From the NCBI GenBank assembly GCA_028583405.1, contig CM053243.1, positions 37,820,281 through 37,884,280 on the forward strand: a stretch of DNA of 64,000 nt, written 5' to 3'. Below, piece by piece: positions 24,181 through 35,160 of this stretch. Position 1 is the stretch's first letter. Each line of letters begins with the position of its first letter. The notes under the pieces are model-generated. The model was not told the DNA's origin and ran no database searches. It saw only the letters and a program-made list of their open reading frames with translations. This DNA comes from Pogonophryne albipinna. Lineage: Eukaryota > Chordata > Actinopteri > Perciformes > Artedidraconidae. Position numbers and translations under genes: made by a program.

Positions 24181-24420
24181 ACCTATTGTTCACAATCCAG
24201 CCACATTCACAGGCAATGACCAAACATAGCAAAAGTAGATTCCTGGAAACTGTATTGTAGAACATGATGTAAATCTGAATGAAAGTAGGAGCAATGCAAG
24301 AGATCTGACTCAATATCATGACAAATCAATATTTCTTGATTTTCTTTTTCCTACCTTTTATTTATTTTGTTTAAAAATACAAACTCATATTGTTACAAAA
24401 AGTATACAAAATAAAAAAAC

Positions 24421-24972
24421 AACATGCCTAAGATTGAAAAAAATATATATAATAGGACAGAGCCTTTTCTGCATGACAACACAGACCAACTATTGCAGTG
24501 TGCCTAATATAACCATGAATAGTCTATTCTCATTTTGTCCACTGTGTGCATTCATATCAAATATACATTTACGAATGTCTTCCTTATATTCTATCGATGT
24601 TACACTTTAAAAATGTCACAAGGAAAGAAAAAACCTCTTCAGCTACGAACCCCAGTGTTAACATAACCCTCATCACTGATAGATAAAACGCCCTTGCAAT
24701 GACCTTGTCCTCAGGTTCAATCTGTTCATAAACCACATAATACAACAGATTTACATTTACAAGTTTTTCCAGCCTCGACAGATGAAAGTTCACTCCCTTT
24801 TTTTCCTGGTCTCTATCATTTAATGTGAATTCACCTGATTTAATGGAAGTGATTGCATGCAAGCAATATCATTTCTAATAAAGTGCTTTAATAAGGGCCA
24901 CGTCGTAGCATATTTTAGGTGGGCTTAAGGTTGCTCGTTTCACGTGAATTATAAAGGCCCCCCTCTCTAAAA
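24421..24972. repeat. Diverged non-coding segment, partner of 19200-19740
   Basis: See 19200-19740. This copy lies in intron 1, upstream of coding exon 2. Confidence 0.7.
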
Positions 24973-25835
24973 AACAAAGAGTGGAAATATTGTACTGTGG
25001 AACATGATGTAGAACCGAATAACACCGCCAACAATGTGAGAAATCAATGAGTTCAATGCCCCAGGGCATGCTGGGAGACTTCCCTACAGTCAAACCTTGG
25101 GTTACTGCAATATCAATCAATATAAGCTAACACCATCTGCTTCATTCCTCCATTTTCATTTTCAACATGGTGTTTTAAAACGAAACATTTAACATTTATG
25201 AGAAAAAAGTAAAAGAAAATTATTTTGACATTTTATAAAACTGAAGATGATTTGTAAAATAATTAATCAAAGATTAATCCATAATAAAATAAACTGTCCG
25301 ACAAAACTAAAATTGGTTTTCTCAAGGGCTGCTGGTGAAATTAGTCATCAAATAAATCCAAGCACTTTAAAGTTAAATGTGCTGTGATGTGTACACTTTT
25401 ACTATGATTCATCACTTCCATCCTTCCCTCCTACCACAATAACTTTATTTTGGTAAAAGGGGAATATTTGTACATACCGGTGATCAATAATGAAACACAT
25501 AGCTGCAGTCATACTTTGTGATTAAATAGTTTTGCCTCTAAGTGTGAATTCATTCCGTTAAGTCTAATTGCTGTGCAGCTGTTTTGAAAATTGTACTCAT
25601 CTTCCTTTAACACTCGCTTTTCTCTAACAAGCAACAAAAGTTGTACCTCAAATGCAAACATTTTTAAGTAAAGTACTCATGCACACACACACTCACCCAG
25701 TCACACTTTTGTTGGTGATTGCTGTGTTTTATCCAACTAGCTGCTGTACAGGCTGCTGTCCAGGGCTTACAATTGTCTCCATCACCATCTTGAGACCTGT
25801 CAATCATCTCCCCCTGCTGTTACACACTCCTTTGC

Positions 25836-25858
25836 TGTGTGTGTGTGGCTGTGTGTGG

Positions 25859-25896
<38 letters not shown>

Positions 25897-25937
25897 CTGT
25901 GTGTGTGTGTGTGTGCGCACGCGCGCGCACGTGCGGG
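25836..25937. repeat. Imperfect (TG)n with GC-alternating end
   Basis: TG runs broken by GGC steps lead into GTGCGCACGCGCGCGCACGTGCG. The alternating purine-pyrimidine order and CG steps are features of sequences prone to Z-DNA. Confidence 0.9.
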
Positions 25938-26763
25938 GAGGGTTTGAGTCCCATTACAGTATTCTGATGACAATCTGTCAAGTTAACTCAGCCATATGAC
26001 CATGTGTGTGGGTGTGTGTGCACATGTGCGTTTCAGAAATCATTACTCTCAGAAAACACAGCAGACAGAATGGGATGAGGGCACAACAGCCGGAGGTGGA
26101 TAGAGAGAGATTTAAAATGTAACAATAAAAACAATATTACATTCCTCTTGCATGCTTGAATCATCGATAATTGCCTATTTTTGTGGACGCATATCATATT
26201 TTTAAATAACACCTGATGAGCTGTCATTTTAGAAATCAATTCCAGGCCGACATTGCTGTCATTGCTCCCAGGACTCGGCCTGCCTGACCTCGCTGTGTGT
26301 GTGTACACATACACTATCATTGGGTTTTAGTTTGCTATTATGATAATAGGATTTCATTGGCAATAGAGCGCTGCAGGAATGAGTCCCAGATCACGGCAAT
26401 TAGTTAACATTTTAACATGTCGGTTTTTTTTATTGGGTTTGAGTCGATATTTCAATATCCTGATTGACAAGTTGCAGAGTTACCACAAAGTTTGTGGAGT
26501 CACCAACAACTTCATTGTGACTGCGTTTGCATGATCTTTGTGAATCGTAATGTTTTTAGCAATGAAGCTATTGCATAGAAGAGGGCCAATGTTTGGACCA
26601 GAGTATGCATATACATTTTTTTCTACAGGCGAGTGTATTTTCGTTAAGTATCGTTTCATTTAAAAATTATTTGAGTCATGAATAACAGTTCATTGCAACA
26701 TTTCAGTAAGATGTTCAGATATGTTATGCTAGTAGCAGCTAATTTAGCCTCAAGCAAAGATTA

Positions 26764-27779
26764 GGGCTGAAGTTGAATAGTCCATTTAGCTTAGGAACCT
26801 TCCTAACGGAGTGAAATGACCCGGAAGTCCCTCAGTGGCAGCCATGATAAGTGCCGTTCCAATTCTCTAGAATGATAGGAGGTTTCAAACTTCCTTTATA
26901 ACCTTAGCTTAGGAACCACTGGACCTCCCTAACCGAAAGGAGAGGAGAAAATGCTGCCCCACAATGCCTTGCAGCCGCAGCATTTGCGTCACACAACAGT
27001 CGGCCGTTCACGGAAACAAACGATTATGACGGAGAAATTATATCATGAAAGTTACGGTGCTTATTAAGCTTTTTAAAACGTATGTGGTAAGTTGCCAAAG
27101 TGCTTTGTTCTGAACGTTCATCAGTATTATAATCAAAAAGAGAAATATGAACGTTAGTTTTTACTGAAATGATCAAATAAAGTCAACATTTCACTGAGCT
27201 GTGTGGGGTTTGTTCAACTTTTAAAAGATGTTTGAATGGTGATGTACACAGTGATAGATGTTAAGGACTGACGTTTATAATAAATACATTTGTATTGATT
27301 TTAAGATCTTTTCATACAATCATACGTAGGCCTATTGGGATCATTAATGTGGACCGGAGGGAGAGGGTGACGAGCATTTTTTATTTCAATTCCAACTTAG
27401 GTCATGAAGAATATGTTTCTCTGTTGTCCACGTTCATAAAGCATAAAACAACAGCATCAGAGCACGGTGCAGAGTCTCTAGATGAGTCCGTCGTTCTTAT
27501 TAAACATCCATGTTGTAGTTCGCTGTATAGAAAACTGTAGTTTCCATAGTTTCCCTACAGCAACAGACGCATAAAATGACGTCCGCTGGCGCATCATAAA
27601 CACGTCGGATAGTGAAAGTGCATTCGGATTCTCTAAGTACCGCAGTCTCTTCTCCTAAGTCCTTTTGAATTCTCCTATCCACTATCCCTTAACCCCGTGA
27701 CGTTTCACTCAGAGGTCAAGGAACAGGAGATAGGGTTAGAACTTAGGAGCTGATTTTTAAACTATCCGACCGCAACCGA
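26764..27779. mobile_element. Probable DNA-transposon derivative (about 1 kb)
   Basis: Left-end GGGCTGAAGTTGAATAGTCC and right-end (reverse complement) CGGTTGCGGTCGGATAGTTT match at about 12 of 20 positions. Internal phrases CTTAGGAACC...CCTAAC(G/C)G recur. No coding capacity is recognised. The boundaries and class are tentative. Confidence 0.4.
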
Positions 27780-28118
27780 AGAGTGGGCTACACTCTGTGC
27801 ATCAAACATAGAAATTGCCTCAAGTGATGTTAGTTGAATGCTAATTCATCAGATTGAAGCTCCCTGTGGAGTCACAAAAGGCTTTACTTAATTTCAACCT
27901 ATTTTTGTACATATGCAGTAGTACTCTCAAACACCTGTCAACAGAGCGGTGGCGGCCCCCTGTGCAAGTCACATTCCAAGGTTTGTTGGTCAATCTTAGT
28001 ATTTGCACACATTCCTTTCAAAGCTCTGTAGTGTTTTACATGGAACACTCTAAACACATCAGGCTTTGGTTCGATTGATATTTGTGTAATAGGACTGGGC
28101 AGATAAAGAGGAAAGTGG

Positions 28119-28915
28119 TAGTGTTACGTATTGCGCCGAAGCTTCGGAGCGTGTGTCGAGTAATCCCCGAAGCTTGAAGCATGTATCGAGGCTTGTATCA
28201 TTTTGGGCCAGTGACATCATCGACGACAAACGAAGCCTCGCTGCCTGACGATACCACGTGACTGCTTCAGGAAGCGATTCAGATCGGTTGAACCACAACG
28301 CTCATACCCATGGATGTATAATAAGAACCATATTACTCCCCGGGCCCGGTGACACGATGGAATTAAGAGAGCATATATAAGTATAAATAGATACAGGAAT
28401 AAAAACATGAATAAATACAGGAATAAATATGGTCCAGTGTTGTCAGGGAGATTCAGTGTGTGTGCTGTGGCTCAGCTGGAAAGCAGTTGACTCATGACCG
28501 CAGGGTCCCTGGTTCAACGACTGAACAATACGTATTTGTTGTTGTTTATAAAAGCTACAGCTAAATGAGATAATGCAGTTAATAAATGTATTCTTTGATA
28601 TGGTTTAGCCTTTCTCAGGCTACAACATGCTTAAGTTTACGAACATTATTAATAATACAAATCCCTCTTTGCAATGTTTACCAGCCTCCTTAGGCTTTTC
28701 AATCACAATCGTTCAACTGGAATAAAAACAATATTGTTAACATGAAAATATGATTTAATGTTCGTTGTTTAGAGTTATTCTAAGGCTTTACTTATTGGGA
28801 ACTCGGTATGAGATGGAGCACACTGTTGAGATGTCCAATCTGCTTGTTTTACACACTTTGACCAACAGGGGGTTTGTGTTCAGATGAAGCCCATGATGAA
28901 GCCTCATGAGATGAA
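28119..28915. mobile_element. hAT-like MITE, copy 1, lacking its 3' end
   Basis: It begins TAGTG-TTACGTATTGCGCCGAAGC and runs colinear with copy 2 (28917 onward), through CCACGTGACTGCTTC, GATTCAGATCGGTTGAACC, a tRNA-like SINE remnant and GCCTCATGAGATGAA. There it stops and copy 2 begins at once. It lacks the 3'-terminal part present in copy 2 and is non-coding. Confidence 0.7.
28462..28590 (+). mobile_element. Decayed tRNA-like SINE inside hAT-like copy 1
   Basis: TGTGGCTCAGCTGGAAAGC resembles an A box and GGTTCAACGAC a weakened B box. The downstream AAAAGCTACAGCTAAATGAGATAATG resembles the AAAGCGTCTGCTAAATGAC tail of fish SINEs. The same remnant is at 29344-29470 in copy 2, so it was present before the two copies arose. 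Confidence 0.45.
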
Positions 28916-28916
28916 C

Positions 28917-29859
28917 TAGTGATGTTACGTATTGCGCCGAGGCTTCGGAGCGTGTGTCGAGTAATCCCCGAAGCTTTTTGTGAACCTTGTATCGAGGCTT
29001 GTATCGTTTTGGGCCAGTGACCTCACCGATGACAAACGAAGCATCGCTGCCTGTCGATACCACGTGACTGCTTCACGAAGCGATTCAGATCGGTTGAACC
29101 ACAACGCTCATATTACCATGGATGTATAATAAGAACGATATTACCCTTCCTGTACCCGGGCCCGGTGCTGACATGATGTAATTAAGAGAGCTCAGACCCT
29201 CACTTATATAGAGGTCGGAACTCGGAACATGTCAAAAATATAAATAAATAAAAGCATAAATAAATGTAGGAATACAAAAATAAATAAATGAATAAATACA
29301 GGACTAAATATATGTCAGTGTTTTCAGAAAGGTTTATTGTACGTGCTGTGGCTCAGCCTGAAAGCAGTTGACTCTCAACCGCAGGGTCCCTGGTTCAACG
29401 ACTGGTCAATATGTCTTTTTGTTTGTTTATAAAAGCTACAGCTAAATGAGATAATGTAGTTAATAAAAGTATTCTTTGATATGGTTTAGCCCAGGCTACA
29501 ACATGGTTAAGTTTACGAATATTATTAAGGAATACAAATCCCTCTTTGCAATGTTTAGCAGCCTCCTTAGGCTTTTCAATCACAATCATTAAACTGGAAT
29601 AAATACAATATTGTTAACATGAAAATATGATTTAATGTTCGTTGTTTAGAGGTATTCTAAGGCTTTACTCATTGGGAACTCGGTATGAGATACAGCATAC
29701 TGTTGAGATGTCCAATCTGCCTGTTTTACACACTTTGACCAACAGGGGGGGGTTGTGTTCAGATGAAGCCCATGATGAAGCCTCATGAGATGAACCCTTT
29801 TGCGAACCAATTGGCTGGAAAGCTTCAAAGCTTCATAAGGCTTCATCTCGCCATCACTA
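28917..29859. mobile_element. hAT-like MITE, copy 2, with both ends
   Basis: The left end TAGTGATG (28917-28924) and right end CATCACTA (29852-29859) are perfect 8-bp inverted repeats, with weaker similarity further in. It is colinear with copy 1. The last 72 bases (29788-29859) recur at 30461-30532 and 30533-30604. Confidence 0.75.
29344..29470 (+). mobile_element. Decayed tRNA-like SINE inside hAT-like copy 2
   Basis: Orthologous to the remnant at 28462-28590: TGTGGCTCAGCCTGAAAGC, then GGTTCAACGACTGG. Confidence 0.45.
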
Positions 29860-29860
29860 G

Positions 29861-30458
29861 CGGCCCGTCTACACTACAGGCATCAACAAATCTTGATGCT
29901 GGGCGTGTCTGAAGCTTGGCGATTTTTTGCGAGCAACGCGACCAACAACCAATCACATGAATTTCCCGCCCCCGACATACAAAGCAATAGCAATGTTAAA
30001 ACGAAGTAAACTGGATATAAAATCCCCAAACAGGCGAAAACCTACCAGTTTCACCCACTGTCTCTGCCACCTCCCTCCATGCCTGGTTCCTCCGGTTTGT
30101 ATCCCGGTAAATAGTTCTGGTCGTACAGAACCGGGTGATTTGCTACCGTAATTTCTCGTTTGGAATATGAGGAAATGAACTGCGGTCTGGCTCTCCCAGC
30201 TTGCACGCGGTTTGATTGGCTAGCGCTTGTACTGGCGGGAATTGCATAAACGGGATTTGATTGGCTGATGCCAAGCATCGAGCCTCAAAAGTTGAACATT
30301 GTTCAACTTTTGATGCCGATAGATGCTCGTGATGCTTGCAAAGCCATGCTCCCCAAAATGCAGTTCGGCGAAGATTAAAAATCTTCTACGTCACCCCATT
30401 CAAATGAATAAGCGAAGCGTTGAAAGCATTTTTTGATGCCTGTAGTGTAGACGGGCCG
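29861..30458. mobile_element. 598-bp element with 26-bp perfect terminal inverted repeats
   Basis: The left terminus 29861-29886 (CGGCCCGTCTACACTACAGG...) is the exact reverse complement of the right terminus 30433-30458. It is flanked by CTAG and TTAG, compatible with a TA target duplication. It splits a tandem array of 72-bp units. The interior holds a 25-bp near-perfect palindrome (30287-30311). It is non-coding and the superfamily is not assigned. Confidence 0.85.
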
Positions 30459-30460
30459 TT

Positions 30461-30604
30461 AGATGAACCCTTTGGCGAACCAATTGGCTGGAAAGCTTCA
30501 AAGCTTCATAAGGCTTCATCTCGCCATCACTAAGATGAACCCTTATGCGAACCAATTGGCTGGAAAGCTTCAAAGCTTCATAAGGCTTCATCTCGCCATC
30601 ACTA
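30461..30604. repeat. Two 72-bp tandem copies of the hAT-like 3' end
   Basis: Units 30461-30532 and 30533-30604 each run from AGATGAACCC to CATCACTA and differ at only a few positions. They also match 29788-29859, so three units exist, the first separated from the other two by the 598-bp element. Confidence 0.9.
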
Positions 30605-30617
30605 GTAGTGCAGCAAT

Positions 30618-30951
30618 CACGACAGAGGCAGTGTTCAAATCCAAAAAAAGGCTTTATTGCTATCAAACTCAAAAATACCTTCCAAGAACAAAGGCTAACG
30701 TAGCCTTAACGGGCCGCTAACCGACTTACCCGCTTACCAAAACGTTTCCTTACACTGGTAGCCTCCTGCTCCCTCCATGTGCCACACACAACTGAGCAAC
30801 TCTGTGTGCTTTGTCTCCCTTGAGGGAGTGATTAGCACCAGGTGCGAGGTCTCCACACCTGCTCCCAATACTGCTAATTGGGAGAGGGTGGAGCCACCTG
30901 TTGGGAATGTAGGTGCCTCCCACTACCCTGCCTCTCAGCCCCTTACATTTG
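30618..30951 (-). mobile_element. Possible solo LTR, reverse orientation
   Basis: Read on the minus strand it begins TGTAAGGGGCTGAGAGG. It has an AATAAA-type signal (plus-strand TTTATT at 30651) near its other end and a GC-richer promoter-like body. No coding region and no convincing target duplication are seen, so the boundaries are approximate. It could instead be part of another element. Confidence 0.4.
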
Positions 30952-31418
30952 ATTAAGTCTTAAATTAAGTCTTATGGTTTTAAATCCTAAGTAAATCAAG
31001 TGTCAGAGCCAGTGGCGGCTGGTGGAAAATATTTTTGGTGGGGCTGTTGATATAGTGAGTAAATTTTTTTGGGGAGAAATGACCCCTTAAATTAGGACTT
31101 CTGGTGATATAATGGCGCGTTTCCAGTGCAGCGCGGAGCTCGCTTTAAGCGTGCCGAGCCGTGCGGCGCCCGTTTTTGGTTGCGTTTCCACTTGGCCTAG
31201 TACCGGCTAGCGGGTCCTAATTCACAGTTTTTCTGGCCCCATAAACTCGTGGTTCTAGGGACAGGAACAACCAGGCTGAGTCAGGCTGAGTATGCTAAAC
31301 TAGAGAGAGAACCGCTGGCAAGGGGGCTACAACTACAATAAGATGAACATATTTTACCGTGATTTAATTGTAATACACGTTTCAAAATGATGCCGAATTA
31401 ACAACATACTGATACCGG

Positions 31419-31949
31419 TTAGTAAAAACCATGAATTAACGCTTTGACAAGTCTGCAGATAGACGGCAGGCGAAAAACCCTTTTAAAATGCGTGTTTTCT
31501 AAATGGAGCTTGGCTAAGCTAACGTTATGCTCCGACCGTCCACACTCACAACAACGGCACATAAATAAACCAGCGACTGTATTCTCCATGACACAGACAG
31601 TCTGTGGTTTGTACTTGTTTAACTTTTGTCTAGTTTCTGAACAGATCGTATCTGTCCCCGGCTGTTTGAAGAGCAAGCATGGGAAACAAAAGATAGCATT
31701 TACCTGTTTGCATCCAGCTAGCCATGCCTTTCTGGTGTACCAGCTACGTGAGAAGCCTCGTTTATACGTTTTGTCTTTTTCACGAGCTTGCTGCGATATA
31801 TACAAATCGGGTTGGTCCGGTCCAAGGTCTTTAAGCAACAGTTTATCTCCCAAACTTCTCCTTTCGAAAGGATTGGAGAGTAGCTCTTGCACGGAATTGG
31901 GTGCGGACCGAGGTCCGGCGACTCCACCTGCACACGAAGCCATTCTCAT
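31419..31949 (-). pseudogene. hAT transposase N-terminal fragment (TTF-type zinc finger)
   Basis: Residues about 45-105 read DLGPDQPDLYISQQAREKDK, then RGFSRSWYTRKAWLAGC and FCFPCLLFKQPGTDT. This is the pattern of the TTF-type zinc-binding domain found at the N-terminus of hAT transposases and of ZMYM1-like proteins derived from them. After PGTDT the similarity ends and the rest is unrelated sequence, in line with an internal deletion of the DDE and hAT-C regions. It is not a host gene. Confidence 0.75.
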
Positions 31950-32013
31950 CCAACTACTGCGTCACCTTGGTCACTCACGAGTCTAAAAAACAACTCACGT
32001 CAACGCACGTAAG

Positions 32014-32049
32014 CAACGTGGGCGCCAACGTGGGCGCCAACGTGGGCGC
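32014..32049. repeat. Three tandem 12-bp copies of CAACGTGGGCGC
   Basis: Three exact units within the hAT element, in a GC-rich subterminal zone with further GGGCGCC words nearby. Confidence 0.95.
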
Positions 32050-32574
32050 CCTCGTGACCAAAATATTTGACGGCGCTGATTGGCTGAAATTATGTTTCGG
32101 CGGCACAGTTTACTATTGAGACTTTTGCAACGTGCTGGTTGCTGCTGTTTGGCTCGGGGGCTCCTTGCACGGCGCCCGGTAATGATAAACTAATGCCACG
32201 GGCAAGGCCAGGCAGGAAACATGTGACTTATCAGTAACTTTAGACATCGTAACACAATTTTAAACGAGATTTTATTGTAGATTATACATTTTACTGATAC
32301 CAATTGTATGATATTTACCTTGTTCATTAAAAATATAAAATATATATTTTTATTTTTTTTGAAATGTTTTAATTTTTTTTTTGTATGTGGGAAGAGGTGG
32401 GGCGGCGCCCCTGGCGCCCCTATGGGCCGGCCACCACTGGTCAGAGTCCTCAAGTCCTAATCAACCTTCAGTATGTTTTGAAACATTATTTACTGACCAC
32501 ACATCTCACACATATTTTGTTTCAACCAACATACATATATGCTTTTAGTTCTACACATGTGTCAGGTTGGACAA

Positions 32575-32730
32575 TTTATTTTATTTATTTATTTATATAT
32601 TTATTTGACAGGGACAGTGCACATTGATTGACATTTCTGTAAATGCGCCAGAGTTAGCCAACAGACTATTTTTCGTCTGTAGTCCCTTGACAGATGTTGA
32701 AAGTCATCCTAAAAACAAAAATTCACTTCA
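32575..32730. mobile_element. Fish interspersed repeat fragment (TTTATTTGACAGGGACAGTGCAC type)
   Basis: An ATTT-rich start is followed by GACAGGGACAGTGCACATTGA, ATTTCTGTAAATG and CGTCTGTAGTCCCTTGACAG, wording that I recognise as a common teleost repeat. The class is not certain. Confidence 0.4.
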
Positions 32731-32824
32731 AATAACAGGTAAATACAATCAGTAAAACAACATTCAACAGAGATACTTATATTATGACAACACTTTGGAT
32801 AACAAGTGTTAGAGGTAGGAGCCG

Positions 32825-33045
32825 CTACTCTTTATTTATCTAATATATCATATTCCAATTACTTGTATATAGACTCTCCTTGCACTATTTCTATTCTATT
32901 GTATTTGTATTTACTTGCACTATTGTATCTGTTTTATTGTGTTGCACTGCTGGAGGAGCCTGTGACCTAATATTTGCATTGACATATCTGCACTGTAGCT
33001 ATGTACAAATGACAATAAAAGCCTTGAATCTTGAATCTTGAACCT
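32825..33045 (+). mobile_element. LINE (L2-like) 3' untranslated end
   Basis: TTGCACTGCTGGAGGAGCCTGTGACC, then CAATAAAAGCC and a tail of (TTGAATC)n repeats at 33024-33042, is the typical 3' end of L2-like LINEs in fish. No coding part is present. Confidence 0.55.
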
Positions 33046-33794
33046 ACAAGCTCCCTTGCTCCTGTACCAAAACAGAAATGGGCTGATGTCAAAACGTGTT
33101 TGTTTCTTCGGTGCAAACATAACATAATACATCATTTCGTTTAATAGTTCTCACTCTTAGCTCCAAAGGTATTTTACCATTTGCTTGGTTTGCATTTTCC
33201 CCCTTGGTCTGGATTCCAGTTTTAAAGATTACATGTTTGCAAACGGGCAGCAAATTGACCAGAAGGCCAATGATCATAATTAAAGATAACTATCACACAT
33301 TATATCATTTTATATCCCAACTGTCCACACAACCGGTTCCAGGCTTTGATGGTCCAACATGTCAATGCAGCCAAAAGAATAATTGGCACAATAATTGCAA
33401 TGTGTTTCCCCGTCTGAATAATAAAAGTCTCCAGTTCAAAGTCTCCACAGCATGCTACTGAAAGTAAAATAAGAACGGGGATAAAGATACCCAATACTGA
33501 AACGGAGCGTATTATCACCAATTCTGTATTAACTTATGTTGTTGTTGATGCCTTTAAGCTGTGAAAGAGTCCTTCGGCAATTTTTTGTTCTCGTTCCAGC
33601 GGTGTTGAATAGTTTATTCGCACAGAAGAAGTGCTGTCTTTTTCGGTTTTTCTGTTATCTTCTGCCATGCTCAATGTTCCAGCATCACACTTAGCTCTCT
33701 ATACCTACAGCAGCGGAGGGCCACACAGACAGCAGAATCAGACTGTGTGTGGTTTGACAACGTCTGACTTTAGGGTTGCGTCTTACTCAACAAA

Positions 33795-33910
33795 GGAGGT
33801 TATGCTTTTGGCTCATTTGGTCTGTTTGTCTGCGAGTAGGATTACGGAAAGACTTTCGACCCAATTGTCCCGAAACTTGGTGGAAAGGTGAAGCACGGAC
33901 CGTGGAATAA
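33795..33910 (+). mobile_element. Decayed fish interspersed repeat
   Basis: GGAGGTTATGCTTTTGGCTC, GGTCTGTTTGTCTGCGAGTAGG, ATTACGGAAA and GAAACTTGGTGGAAAGGTG follow the consensus wording of a widespread teleost repeat. It is short, diverged and non-coding. Confidence 0.45.
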
Positions 33911-34929
33911 CCTATTTCTGTAGCAGATACGAATGAAGTGTCATTTAGGTTAACATTGTGAAATAGCGCCTTTGTGCTGCTTTTTTGTGGTTTCGGAATA
34001 ATCAAAAAGCTGGGAGAGAATTCATGTGAACGCCCCCTTAAATTTGAACAACTTAAAAAACAGTGTTGTTAACGCTCTGAGCGATGAAGCACTAACCATC
34101 GTCTTTGTAGCATGCATGTTGTTTCCAATGTACGACTTTAATCTCTTGAACACACACAAACGGAATGGGGACCTTCCAAGGAGCACATGAATGCATTCTT
34201 GGCAGAGCGCCATTATAGTTATCTTAAAGCATCCTATTTGAGATTAGCTGTTTGATGATGTGTAATGTGACAATGTCTACACTGCCATAAACTTGGCCTC
34301 AAAACAGCTACAAGTGCATCCTTTGTTAGGTGAGTCTGAAAATTACCCTTCGTCTTCACCGTGACTCAATATATTATAGGTGAAACACTGCCTTGACTCA
34401 CAAAGTGCATGTTTTGTATGGAGTGACCTATCTCTAAGGGGTGTGCATGGTGTGTTAATAGACAAATATATCACAGAGGTCACATTCAAAGACTCTTTAA
34501 TCCTATCATCCTACAGGCAGCTGTCCAAAAAGCTGATGCAGGACTCTCTGTTCCCTGTTGCTCGCTTGCTCCCTTTTCCTTCCTCTCACTCTCTTTGTGT
34601 CTTTGTTTTTTTGTCTCTCCATCCCCAAACAACACACTCCCTTCCTTCTCTGCATTCTCAAATACCTCTAACACCCGATATTGACTCACATCCTCTGTTA
34701 TTTTTTCACCCACTTGAAATGACATGTCTGTAAACATTGGTTGTTTTCAAGCAGGTCTGTGCCAGTCTTATAATCACATTATCACTCAAACAAAGCCCTC
34801 CACTAAGCCTTTGTAATATACTGCCTAGAAGAGATCAGATAAATGCCATTTTCACTTACAAGTGCATTATGTCACACATCCCACCTAATACAATCACCGC
34901 TTTTCATCAAACAATGTTAGAGAATGCTT

Positions 34930-35160
34930 CTCCTTTAGGCAGAAAAAAAAAGAAACAAAATGTTGGGTGATTCAACAAGAAAGAATTTTCATTTCAAACA
35001 GGAGACAAGCACCCGGGCTGCAGTGTATCCACTCGAATATGATTTTGAACAACGTGGGCCACCAATAACCCGGGGCTGTTTGGAGCCTCTGTATGAAATG
35101 AAATCTCTGTTTGTTCCTGTGATGTCCTCTCAATGGAATTGTGAGGAGAGTGCAAATGAT
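34930..35160. repeat. Non-coding segment with partner at 36690-36880
   Basis: GGGCTGTTTGGAGCCTCTGTATGAAAT with ATCTCTGTTTGT here corresponds to GCGGCTATTTGGAACCTCTGTGTGGAAT with ATCTCTCTTTGT at 36.82 kb. Weaker colinear matches lie upstream, at an offset of about 1,740-1,760 bp. Confidence 0.45.

Larger units (their letters stand above)
31010..32439 (-). mobile_element. hAT-family element with truncated transposase
   Basis: The termini CAGTGGCGGCTGGT (31010-31023) and, reversed, CAGTGGTGGCCGGC (ending 32439) form an imperfect inverted repeat. The 8-bp flanks GTCAGAGC (31002-31009) and GTCAGAGT (32440-32447) match 7 of 8, as expected for a hAT target duplication. An open frame on the minus strand (31949-31419) encodes the N-terminal TTF-type zinc-finger region of a hAT transposase. 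The catalytic and dimerisation parts are missing, so the element is non-autonomous. Confidence 0.82.

Noticed and set aside
31444..31986. 180-residue plus-strand frame over the hAT element
   Set aside because: It is the antisense shadow of the transposase fragment, which has recognisable TTF-domain wording on the minus strand.
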